Source: Planctomycetota bacterium
Lineage (GTDB): Bacteria; Planctomycetota; Brocadiia; Brocadiales; Brocadiaceae
DNA length: 64,000 nt
Direction of reading: 5' to 3'
Assembly (NCBI GenBank): GCA_016873165.1
Contig: VGXV01000004.1
Coordinates: 62,001-126,000, forward strand
The position numbers were made by a program, and so were the translations under genes. Under the pieces are notes generated by a model. It ran no database searches. It was not told the DNA's origin and was given only the letters and a program-made list of their open reading frames with translations. Below, in pieces: positions 56,465 to 64,000 of the stretch; positions within the stretch are counted from its first letter, which is position 1; every line of letters starts with the position of its first letter.

Positions 56465-58717
56465 TTGAATAAACAATTTTTGAAATATTATACAATTGCA
56501 ATCTTTTTTATTACCTTTGTTGTTTATTTAAATAGTTTACCGAACTCCTTTGTATATGATGATGAATTTACTGTAGTAAACAATTATTTTATAAAGCAAT
56601 GGAAAAACTTCCCGGCCCTTTTCAACAACAGGTATTTTTCCCTTTCTTCCGAATTAACCTATCGTCCATTAGTAACTGCTTCCTATTTTATCGATTACGC
56701 AATATGGAAGACAAATCCATTAGGATATCATCTCACAAATATTTTGTTGCATTCTCTCAATACAGCGCTTTTTTTTATTTTTTCCCTTTTCATTTTTAAC
56801 AGAAAAACTCCCGCGTTTCTCTCTGCCTTGTTTTTTTCCTCAAGTCCTGTTTTTTCAGAAGCTGTTAATGCCATCGGATTCCGGGAAGATTTACTGGCAT
56901 TTCTGTTTATGCTTCTCTCTATTATTTTTTTTGTCGGATGTAATAAAAAAAAATCTGTCTTCTGCTACGTGTTATCATTGATTTGCTATTTTTTAAGCCT
57001 TTTTGCAAAGGAAATGGCAATTTCGTTTCCGCTCCTGATTGTTTTATATGATTATGTTTGTAAAAGAAGTATTTCTGAAAATACAGAAAACAGTGGAAAA
57101 GAAGGAAATGCTTTGTTGTGTGGGAAAAACCTGAAAAAAAATATGGTTTTCAACCTAAAAGAAAGGTTGTATAAGTATTATGCCGGGTATATTGCCATAG
57201 CTATTATTTACCTTATAGTCCGATTTCTGATTATATACAATCCCCTGGAATCAAATCTCTCACTTCCCGCAAAGAGTATGTTTGTAAACATTTTAACTAT
57301 GACACATATACTTGCCTATTATATAAAATTCATTTTCCTCCCTTTTCCTCCGAACGCCGATTATGTAATGCCATATTTAAATTCCGTTTTTAATATCTCC
57401 CTTTTCCTGTCACTTTTGCTGTTTATTTCACTAGGAATCCTGTTCTTTCGTTTGAAATCAATAAACAAACGTTTCATTTTCGGTATTCTTTGGTTTTTTC
57501 TTGCGATTATTCCGGTTATGAACATTATTCCCCTTGTCAATATAATTGCCGAACGGTACTTATATATACCAGCCGCAGGTTTCTGTATTATTGTAGGCGA
57601 GGCATTTTCGCACACATTATCAAAAGTTCATCAAACAAGGAAATTAAAGATAATACATCGTTTTTATCAAAAGGAAAATAGCGGAAAGTATTTAACGCAT
57701 CAAATTCCATCAATATTGCTTATTTCCCTGTTCATGATAATTTTTGCGGGAAATATCTATTTTACAACAAAGAGAAACAATGACTGGAAAAACGATACGT
57801 CTCTATGGTCAAAAACACTCATTATTTCTCCAAGCAGCGTTAGGGCGCACAATAATCTCGGAGTATTACACATGAAGCAAGGAAAGTTAAATGATGCGAT
57901 CAAAGAGTTTGAAACAGTGGTTTCCTTAGACAATTCCCATAAGAATGCGCACAACAACCTTGGCATGGCATACTATAAAAAATCTCTCATAGAGGAAGCG
58001 GAAAGGGAGTTTGCATTAGCAATAAAAATCGATCCACATCATGCGGAAGCCCATAATAACCTTGGTTTTTTATATGATGGAAAACAACACTATGAAAAAG
58101 CAGTCAGTGAGTTTAAAATTGCCCTGCAAAATAAGTACGATGAAAATACTTACCATTATGTTAATAACTATTACAATAATGGGGGTTTTATTGCTGAAGC
58201 AATAGAGTTCTGCAATACTCTCCTGAAAAATTACCCCTATTTTGCAAATGTCCATAATGATTTAGGGGTGCTGTATACAAGACAGGGGAATATTAGTGAA
58301 GCAATTAAAGAGTTTACAAAAGCAAATTCCATAGATACATCAAATCCGGATACCCATAATAATCTGGGTATTGTCTATTACAAGAAAGGCAATGCAATGG
58401 AGGCGGAACGTGAGTTCAAATTGGCAATCAAACTAAAACCAAACCACGCGGAAGCTCATAATGATCTGGGTATTCTGCTTAATGATAAAGGGCGCTATGA
58501 TGATGCTATTACCGAATTTAAAACCGCAATAGCGATTGAACCAGAGTATGCAAATGCTCACATGAATTTGGGGGTAAATTTGTTGAAACACCGGAACGAT
58601 AGGAAAGCGGCCTTATTTCATTTAAAGAAAAGTATAGGAATCGATCCGTTGCAGAAACAAGCTGTTGAAATAACCCGTCTCATAGAAAAACTGGAACGAT
58701 ACTTAGGGGAACAATAG
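56465..58717 (+). CDS. TMTC-like membrane glycosyltransferase with TPR tail
   Basis: 750 residues from a TTG start. N-terminal D-D-E motif after helix 1 (Y-D-D-E-F), Y-R-P-L near 67, about ten membrane helices (to 435), then TPRs (460-735: N-N-L-G-V-L, A-E-A-H-N-N-L-G). The layout matches bacterial relatives of TMTC O-mannosyltransferases. Together with the two preceding membrane genes it suggests surface glycan or glycoprotein synthesis. Confidence 0.8.
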   Translation: MNKQFLKYYTIAIFFITFVVYLNSLPNSFVYDDEFTVVNNYFIKQWKNFPALFNNRYFSLSSELTYRPLVTASYFIDYAIWKTNPLGYHLTNILLHSLNTALFFIFSLFIFNRKTPAFLSALFFSSSPVFSEAVNAIGFREDLLAFLFMLLSIIFFVGCNKKKSVFCYVLSLICYFLSLFAKEMAISFPLLIVLYDYVCKRSISENTENSGKEGNALLCGKNLKKNMVFNLKERLYKYYAGYIAIAIIYLIVRFLIIYNPLESNLSLPAKSMFVNILTMTHILAYYIKFIFLPFPPNADYVMPYLNSVFNISLFLSLLLFISLGILFFRLKSINKRFIFGILWFFLAIIPVMNIIPLVNIIAERYLYIPAAGFCIIVGEAFSHTLSKVHQTRKLKIIHRFYQKENSGKYLTHQIPSILLISLFMIIFAGNIYFTTKRNNDWKNDTSLWSKTLIISPSSVRAHNNLGVLHMKQGKLNDAIKEFETVVSLDNSHKNAHNNLGMAYYKKSLIEEAEREFALAIKIDPHHAEAHNNLGFLYDGKQHYEKAVSEFKIALQNKYDENTYHYVNNYYNNGGFIAEAIEFCNTLLKNYPYFANVHNDLGVLYTRQGNISEAIKEFTKANSIDTSNPDTHNNLGIVYYKKGNAMEAEREFKLAIKLKPNHAEAHNDLGILLNDKGRYDDAITEFKTAIAIEPEYANAHMNLGVNLLKHRNDRKAALFHLKKSIGIDPLQKQAVEITRLIEKLERYLGEQ

Positions 58718-58881
58718 TATTTATATACGTTATACCGTAAGAATAAAATAAGGAGGAACGGCAGAGATTCAGAAATGAAAAAGAAACAAACATCGCAAAA
58801 GAAAAAGGAGTGGATTAGCGCTATTTTAGTGATTATTATGTTAAATCGGTAAGAAACCCTATAAACCACCTAAGCCATGTT

Positions 58882-59319
58882 TTAAGTTTTTTTAATCCCC
58901 AGTGCGCTTAATGACATCCGGATATCGTAGTTTCCCTTAAATTCGTATTCTTCTTCAAAAACTTTTTTAAAGTTATAAATATTTTTAAAATCGTCCTTCG
59001 AGTCTGTTTCTGTCTTCCCCATCAACCCGCTTTCAACAAGGTTGAAGACAATATTCCCGAAATCTATATCCTGTTTTATTCCCCATTGTTCAAACACGGT
59101 TAACGTCATAAAACCAAATTGCTTTAATGCATAACGCTTAATCCCTTCCATGAGTTCTTTTCCTGTCACGTGGCGGTCGGAACCAGAGGTTTTATACTGG
59201 TTTTTACCAAGCATATTTGTAGTAAATTCGAGCGCCTCGAATACAAATTGATAAGCAAGAGGGGAATAGCGGGGATCATTTTTTACTATTTCCTTTATTT
59301 TGCTCCAGGAATTTCTCAT
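58882..59319 (-). CDS. Minf_1886-family protein
   Basis: 145 residues: Y-Q-F-V-F-E-A-L-E-F-T, H-V-T-G-K-E-L-M-E-G-I, Y-A-L-K-Q-F-G and W-G-I-K-Q-D-I-D-F-G-N-I-V-F. This is a conserved planctomycete/verrucomicrobial family of unknown function. It is 32 nt downstream of... rather than within the metG unit: metG is upstream on the same strand and ends at 59351, so it is probably co-transcribed. Confidence 0.8.
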   Translation of the reverse strand: MRNSWSKIKEIVKNDPRYSPLAYQFVFEALEFTTNMLGKNQYKTSGSDRHVTGKELMEGIKRYALKQFGFMTLTVFEQWGIKQDIDFGNIVFNLVESGLMGKTETDSKDDFKNIYNFKKVFEEEYEFKGNYDIRMSLSALGIKKT

Positions 59320-59350
59320 ATTCGCTTCTCCGGGAAAAAGAGTTTAACTA

Positions 59351-60925
59351 TTAAAATGTTTTTTTATTCATTGATGGCATTGTTGTTTCTTTTCCGGAAT
59401 TTTCAGGTTCTTTTTCAATCCGGGGAAACAAGGGATTCCCTTTTTTTACTATAATGCCGTTTCTCATAGATTGCTGATATTCCAGACAGGGGGGTTCGTC
59501 GCCTTCCAGAATGCCAAGTTGTTTTTGTATTTCAACGCAGGTATTTGGCATAAAAGGGTAAATAAATATCGATATATCTTTGATTGCCTTCGCTAACGAG
59601 CTGATTACTCTTTCAAGCTGCGGCCTGTGAGCGCTCGTTTTTGCAAGTGTCCAGGGTTTTTTTCCCTCAATAAATCTGTTTGCCTTTCCTATAAATTCCC
59701 AAATCACTTCCAGCGCCTTGCTAAATTGAAGGTTGTCCAGTTCTTTATTTATTTGGTCGCAGGTGTTTTGAGAAGATTCCTTTAACTCATCCTCATCTTC
59801 AGAATATTCAGGGATTGCCGCATCAAAGTATTTTTCAACCATAGTAAGTGCGCGCTGCAACAAGTTGCCGAGGTCATTGCCAAGGTCAGAATTAATCCTG
59901 CTTATTAAGGCAGAGTAAGAAAAATTGCCATCAAGTCCGAAAGGGACTTCCCTCAGGAGAAAATACCGGTAAGCATCGGTGCCGTAGAGGTGAATAATAC
60001 TTAAAGGGTCTATCGCGTTTCCCAGTGATTTAGAAATCTTTTGCCCTTCGATCGTCCACCATCCATGGGTAAAGATTTTAAGCGGCAATTCAATATTTAA
60101 TGACATGAGAATTGCCGGCCAAATTGCACCATGGAACCACAAAATTTCCTTTCCTATGATGTGGACGTTTGCCGGCCAAAATTTCTGAAACAGCGTCATA
60201 TCATCATCATAGCCAAGTGCGGTAATGTAATTCAAAAGGGCGTCTATCCAGACGTATATTGTGTGTGTAGTATCCATGGGCACCTGAATTCCCCATGTTA
60301 CCGCAGATCTGCTTATGCTGATATCTTCAATGGGAGAGATTATTCGTTGAAATATTTCGTTTCTTCTTGATTCAGGCTGAACGAATTCCGGATGTTTATG
60401 ATAATGTTCAATAAGCTGTTTTTGGTATTTTGATAACCGAAAAAAGTAATTTTTCTCTTTTACTTTTTCCACTGCACGTTTACATTCCGGACACCGTCCA
60501 TCATCAAGTTGTGTTTCCGTCCAAAAACTCTCACAAGGGACGCAGTATCTTCCTTCGTATTCTCCAAGATAGATGTCGCCGTTTTCGAATAATTTCTTAA
60601 ATATCTTTTTTACGCGCTGAACGTGCCGGTCGTCTGTGGTGCGTATAAAGTCGTCATTGGAAATATTAAGACTTTTCCATACGTTTTTGTATTTGCTTAC
60701 AACCGTATCGACAAAATCATGGGGTGTTTTACTGCATGATTCAGCGGCTTTTTGAATTTTCTGCCCATGTTCATCCGTACCGGTTAAAAAGAAGACGTCA
60801 CACAGTTGCAATCTCCTGTATCGTGCTAAAACATCTGCGGCTATGGTAGTGTAAGAATGGCCAATGTGTGGGATATCATTTACGTAATAAATAGGAGTGG
60901 TAAGATAAAAAGATTGTTTATTCAT
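59351..60925 (-). CDS. metG: Methionyl-tRNA synthetase
   Basis: About 524 residues. H-I-G-H near residue 21, K-I-S-K-S near 305 (KMSKS loop), and a Cys pair region (C-V-P-C ... C-P-E-C) for zinc. No C-terminal tRNA-binding domain, so a short form. An ATG at 60979 is in frame but ATG 60925 has AGAGGA and begins at the conserved core; it overlaps ricT by 8 nt. Confidence 0.95.
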   Translation of the reverse strand: MNKQSFYLTTPIYYVNDIPHIGHSYTTIAADVLARYRRLQLCDVFFLTGTDEHGQKIQKAAESCSKTPHDFVDTVVSKYKNVWKSLNISNDDFIRTTDDRHVQRVKKIFKKLFENGDIYLGEYEGRYCVPCESFWTETQLDDGRCPECKRAVEKVKEKNYFFRLSKYQKQLIEHYHKHPEFVQPESRRNEIFQRIISPIEDISISRSAVTWGIQVPMDTTHTIYVWIDALLNYITALGYDDDMTLFQKFWPANVHIIGKEILWFHGAIWPAILMSLNIELPLKIFTHGWWTIEGQKISKSLGNAIDPLSIIHLYGTDAYRYFLLREVPFGLDGNFSYSALISRINSDLGNDLGNLLQRALTMVEKYFDAAIPEYSEDEDELKESSQNTCDQINKELDNLQFSKALEVIWEFIGKANRFIEGKKPWTLAKTSAHRPQLERVISSLAKAIKDISIFIYPFMPNTCVEIQKQLGILEGDEPPCLEYQQSMRNGIIVKKGNPLFPRIEKEPENSGKETTMPSMNKKTF

Positions 60926-61796
60926 CGCTGCAATCCTCTCTGCAGGATTGATGGCAATTGGTTTTTTCTTTTTGGGCATGTTGATTTGGTTTATTTTGCA
61001 CTCTGGTTACGTCCTTTATGGAAACGGTAAATCTGCTTCCGTTTTCTAATTCCACGGATACTTGTTGTTGCAAAATATCATGGCTGATTATTTCACCAAT
61101 GCCTTTTGAGGTTTTTACGGAAGTTCCTTTTTTGGGAACGCGTTGTTTTAGTTCTTCATAAACGCGGTCTTCATAACGAAGGCAACACATGAGACGGCCG
61201 CATCTTCCTGATATTTTAGAGGGATCCAAAGTGGCCTTTTGGTTTTTTGCCATTTTCATGGTGACCGGTTCCAAATTTTTCAGAAAAGATCTGCAGCATA
61301 ACTCCTGTCCGCAGTGTTCATAATCTGCCAGAAGTCTTGCTTCGTCGCGAACGCCGATTTGCTTCATCTCTATTCTTGCCTGATATTCTTTTGCAAGATC
61401 TTTTACCAGTTCTCTAAAATCAACACGACCGTTAGCCAGAAAATAGAAAATGATCTTTTTACTTCCAAACAGATGCTCGACATGCGCAAGTTTCATCAGG
61501 AGTTTATGTTCTTTTATCTTCATCTGGCAAAATTTCGATTCGGTTGGAATAGATTCAAGGTCTATTTTTTGTTGTTTCTCTATATCTTCCTGCGTTGCTT
61601 TTCTTAAAACCTCCCCGAAGTTTTCAACCGGAGCGTCATCTTCTATTTCCTTTACCTTGGCGATAACAGTGCCAAATTCTATTCCTCTATGTGAGCGGAT
61701 TATCACATGGTCGCCCTTTTTTAGCGAATCCATTGTTGCAAAAAAATCGCCGGTATTTTTTAAGACGCCGTATCGAATGGTTAATATTTGTCGCAT
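60918..61796 (-). CDS. ricT: PSP1-domain protein RicT/YaaT
   Basis: About 292 residues with PSP1 domain (K-K-G-D-H-V-I-I-R near 20; G-V-R-D-E-A-R; C-C-R-S-F and C-G-R-L-M-C-C-L cysteines that ligate an Fe-S cluster in the Bacillus Ric complex). A longer frame begins at 61883, but that codon lies inside the -35 box, so ATG 61796 is correct. RicT affects mRNA processing. The metG neighbour is common. Confidence 0.9.
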   Translation of the reverse strand: MRQILTIRYGVLKNTGDFFATMDSLKKGDHVIIRSHRGIEFGTVIAKVKEIEDDAPVENFGEVLRKATQEDIEKQQKIDLESIPTESKFCQMKIKEHKLLMKLAHVEHLFGSKKIIFYFLANGRVDFRELVKDLAKEYQARIEMKQIGVRDEARLLADYEHCGQELCCRSFLKNLEPVTMKMAKNQKATLDPSKISGRCGRLMCCLRYEDRVYEELKQRVPKKGTSVKTSKGIGEIISHDILQQQVSVELENGSRFTVSIKDVTRVQNKPNQHAQKEKTNCHQSCREDCSDE

Positions 61797-61854
61797 GTAA
61801 AATAGTAAAGAAAGGTATAATTTTAATAATGATAAAAATGGTAAATTACACTGA

Positions 61855-61883
61855 ATAGTAGCAATTGTATTGCTCAATGTCAA
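61855..61883 (-). promoter_or_regulatory. Sigma70-type promoter of ricT-metG
   Basis: Minus strand TTGACA (61878-61883), 17 bp, TACTAT (61855-61860). It excludes the longer ricT start and gives a leader of about 50 nt. Confidence 0.8.
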
Positions 61884-62109
61884 GCGTTTACGCCTTCTTT
61901 GGTTTTATGTAATTGCTTAATAGAAACGTACTTGCATTAATTATTTTAATTATGATATGATCATTTTTCGCAGAAAAACAATAAAATCATACTAGTGGAA
62001 GTTAAAAATCAAAAATAATAAGTAGTTCTGTAAAGTAGCAGGTGGTAAGCTGTATGCCTTTGGAATATAACGAAAAGGCTCGAAAGGAAAAAAGAAAGGA
62101 AAAATAAGG

Positions 62110-62664
62110 ATGAAAAAGATTTCTATTTTTATAACAAGCACATTATTCTTTCTGATTGTTACCGGTAAGGCGTTTGCTCAGGATGTATCAAATAAGTTGC
62201 AGTTGCTGGAAATTGTTATTTCCAATCTGGTATCCCGTGTTGAATCGCTGGAGAATCGCATTAACGTTCTGGAGAAATATCTTACCGGAACCGGTGGCGG
62301 GACCCCTTCTGATGTTATACCGAAAAAAAAGATGGACGCGGAGATTCACCGTGAAGACATTGCGAAGCCCCTTGTTATGGAAGGGTATGATGATATTGGG
62401 GATGGATTTTTTGTTAAAAATGTGCGTTTTAGTCCTTTTGGTGAAAACGTATTATTTACCGGAGAAATCACAAATAAATCCGGTAAAAATTACCGCTTTG
62501 CAAAATTTAAAGTAAAAATTTATGATGACCGGGGTGCTTTTTTTAAAGAAGAGGAGTTTGCCATCCCTGACATTCCAAAAGAAAGCACACGATCTTTTGA
62601 ATCCATGATTACCGGACTGCAATCTGCGTTTATAAGCAAATACGAAATAAGGTTGGTAAAATAG
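62110..62664 (+). CDS. Exported coiled-coil protein
   Basis: 184 residues: signal peptide (1-23), heptad coiled coil (about 28-62, L-Q-L-L-E-I-V-I-S-N-L), short Gly/Pro linker and a beta-rich domain (about 95-184; G-E-I-T-N-K-S-G-K and R-F-A-K-F-K-V-K-I-Y, like a FxLYD/DUF3426-type fold). Role unknown. Confidence 0.7.
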   Translation: MKKISIFITSTLFFLIVTGKAFAQDVSNKLQLLEIVISNLVSRVESLENRINVLEKYLTGTGGGTPSDVIPKKKMDAEIHREDIAKPLVMEGYDDIGDGFFVKNVRFSPFGENVLFTGEITNKSGKNYRFAKFKVKIYDDRGAFFKEEEFAIPDIPKESTRSFESMITGLQSAFISKYEIRLVK

Positions 62665-62799
62665 AAGGATTTTTTAACAAATGAAGATTTGCAAAGTTTT
62701 GTCGGGGATGCTTATATTCTTCATGCCTTTTTTAGAGTCAAAAATTTAAGTCATAAGATAATTATTAAAAGTACTATATGACTTATTTATTTTTCACTA

Positions 62800-62835
62800 T
62801 TGACAATGTGCACAATAATGTTTAGAATTCTAAAC
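62800..62835 (+). promoter_or_regulatory. Promoter with operator palindrome before gmd
   Basis: TTGACA (62800-62805), 17 bp, TAGAAT (62823-62828). The -10 lies inside a perfect 16-bp palindrome (62820-62835), a likely repressor site. Confidence 0.8.
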
Positions 62836-63123
62836 GTTTTAAAAAAGAAACGTTTATCATTGCAAACAACAATCTCTCACATCTCCCAACTGAGAGACCC
62901 CTATTCCTCCAACAGTTAAAAAAGCTGTTGGAGGAATATATTTAACAGATTCTAAAATTATATTTTCCCTTTAACTATTTCTACGATACAAGAGATTAAA
63001 AACTTTCTCTTGGGAAATAGACAAATTCATATCATAAGTTACGTAAACACAATCCATTGCGATTGTTTATCCCATGTAACTGAAAGGGACGAAGTCCGCA
63101 CATAATTAATCAGAAAGCACAGA
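62836..63123 (+). promoter_or_regulatory. 288-nt structured leader of gmd
   Basis: Hairpins: 62873-62879/62891-62897 (7 bp), and 62902-62915/62925-62938 (10 or more bp, with no T-run). A further interrupted stem lies near 63038-63082, then GGACGAAGTCC at about 63089-63099. No known riboswitch core recognised. Confidence 0.45.
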
Positions 63124-64000
63124 GTGAGAAAGGCATTAATAACAGGAATTACCGGGCAGGATGGATCATATCTTGCGGAATTATTATTGTCGAAAGAGTA
63201 TGAAGTTCATGGTTTAATCCGCCGCTCCAGTTCGTTTAATACCGATAGAATTGATCATCTCTATCAAGACCCCCATGATGCCAACCGAAAGCTTTACCTT
63301 CACCATGGGGATCTCTCCGATTCGGGTCAAATAACAAACCTTATCTACAATATCCAGCCGGATGAAATTTATCATTTAGGAGCTCAAAGCCATGTGCGGG
63401 TGAGTTTTGACATACCGGAATACACAGGTGATATAACCGGTTTGGGGACTACCCGAATATTAGAAGGTATCAGAAGGAGCGGCATCAAAACAAGATTTTA
63501 TCAGGCAGGCAGTAGTGAAATGTACGGAGGAGCAGTTGCGCCTCAGAATGAAAACACGTCTTTTATACCTAAGAGCCCTTATGCCGCAGCAAAGGTTTAT
63601 TCATATTGGATGACGGTTAATTACAGGGATGGCTATGGTTTATTTGCCTGTAATGGAATTTTATTTAATCACGAATCTCCAAGAAGAGGAGAAACATTTG
63701 TAACAAGGAAAATAACACGGGCAATTGCAAATATACTCGCAGGCAGACAGGACAAATTATACATGGGGAATCTGGAAGCAAAACGGGATTGGGGATTCGC
63801 TCCGGAGTATGTGATATGCCAATGGCTGATGCTTCAGCAGGATACCCCTGATGATTATGTAATAGGCACCGGTGAAAGCCATTCCGTAAGGGAGTTTGTG
63901 GAATATGCTATGAGTTATGCCGGTATCGAGATAGAATGGGAAAACCAGGGAGTTTATGAAAGAGGAATAGTACGGTCTCTTGATACAAAACATCAATGCA
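63124..64000 (+). CDS. gmd: GDP-mannose 4,6-dehydratase (partial)
   Basis: GTG start, about 292 codons to the window edge. N-terminal NADP loop [10 protein letters not shown], then [14 protein letters not shown] and catalytic [13 protein letters not shown]. Converts GDP-mannose to GDP-4-keto-6-deoxymannose for fucose-type sugars. Fits the surface-glycan genes upstream. The 3' end is outside. Confidence 0.93.
   Translation, partial: MRKALITGITGQDGSYLAELLLSKEYEVHGLIRRSSSFNTDRIDHLYQDPHDANRKLYLHHGDLSDSGQITNLIYNIQPDEIYHLGAQSHVRVSFDIPEYTGDITGLGTTRILEGIRRSGIKTRFYQAGSSEMYGGAVAPQNENTSFIPKSPYAAAKVYSYWMTVNYRDGYGLFACNGILFNHESPRRGETFVTRKITRAIANILAGRQDKLYMGNLEAKRDWGFAPEYVICQWLMLQQDTPDDYVIGTGESHSVREFVEYAMSYAGIEIEWENQGVYERGIVRSLDTKHQC

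Noticed and set aside
58775-58852. 25-codon ORF starting M-K-K-K-Q-T-S
   Set aside because: The AGGAGG lies 18 nt upstream, too far, and the peptide has no recognisable features.
61932-61961. TTGCAT-N18-TATGAT as promoter for the exported coiled-coil gene
   Set aside because: Plausible but weak in an AT-rich region and about 145 bp from the gene; not listed as a feature.

Overview
The window reads as chromosomal DNA of an anaerobic ammonium-oxidising (anammox) planctomycete. The decisive evidence is a complete nitrite oxidoreductase locus: a Tat-exported molybdopterin subunit of 1148 residues (NxrA), a four-cluster iron-sulfur subunit (NxrB) and a haem-b subunit (NxrC), with two genes between nxrA and nxrB. 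From memory this is the order of the Candidatus Kuenenia stuttgartiensis nxr cluster (nxrA = kustd1700, nxrB = kustd1703, nxrC = kustd1704), so Kuenenia or a close relative is most likely. The abundance of c-type cytochromes, TPR proteins and toxin-antitoxin modules fits that assignment.

Layout. 1-8222: housekeeping genes. On the minus strand are rnfB (cut by the window edge), ilvB, and an operon rsmD-ispE-spoVG. On the plus strand are prfB (with the classical programmed +1 frameshift), glyA and gpsA. 8332-16702: the nxr operon, minus strand, transcribed nxrC-nxrB-chaperone-HExxH protein-nxrA and then a cupredoxin-like protein. 16703-17625: a 0.9 kb AT-rich non-coding region upstream of nxrC. 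17626-30215: more minus-strand genes: a double universal-stress protein with a PCP_red tail, five c-type cytochromes (ten CxxCH motifs in total), a CydA-like bd-oxidase subunit without CydB, two further carboxypeptidase-regulatory-like exported proteins and a Reeler-like protein. I infer that they form an electron-transfer chain serving NXR in the anammoxosome. 30571-36617, plus strand: a CBS-pair protein, a lipoprotein, a giant TPR protein and an HDOD-GGDEF diguanylate cyclase.

36620-44120 is an accessory, rearranged region. It has three PIN-type toxin-antitoxin pairs, a duplicated 3' end of the diguanylate cyclase, two degraded C-terminal fragments of REP-associated transposases, a frameshifted nucleotidyltransferase gene, and a two-gene unit. 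That unit couples a STAND NTPase-TPR protein to a small helical protein, and both carry almost the same N-terminal glycine-rich tag. It is the best candidate here for an undescribed conflict or signalling system.

44123-64000 returns to core-like content: a YkgJ-type cysteine-cluster protein, a MoxR-DUF58-BatA operon, an ADP-forming acyl-CoA synthetase alpha subunit, three large membrane glycan-type proteins (O-antigen-ligase-TPR, YfhO, TMTC-like-TPR), a Minf_1886-family protein, ricT-metG, an exported coiled-coil protein and the 5' part of gmd behind a strong promoter and a 288-nt leader. I saw no rRNA, tRNA or CRISPR array. All assignments come from reading translations and motifs by eye; no database search was run.
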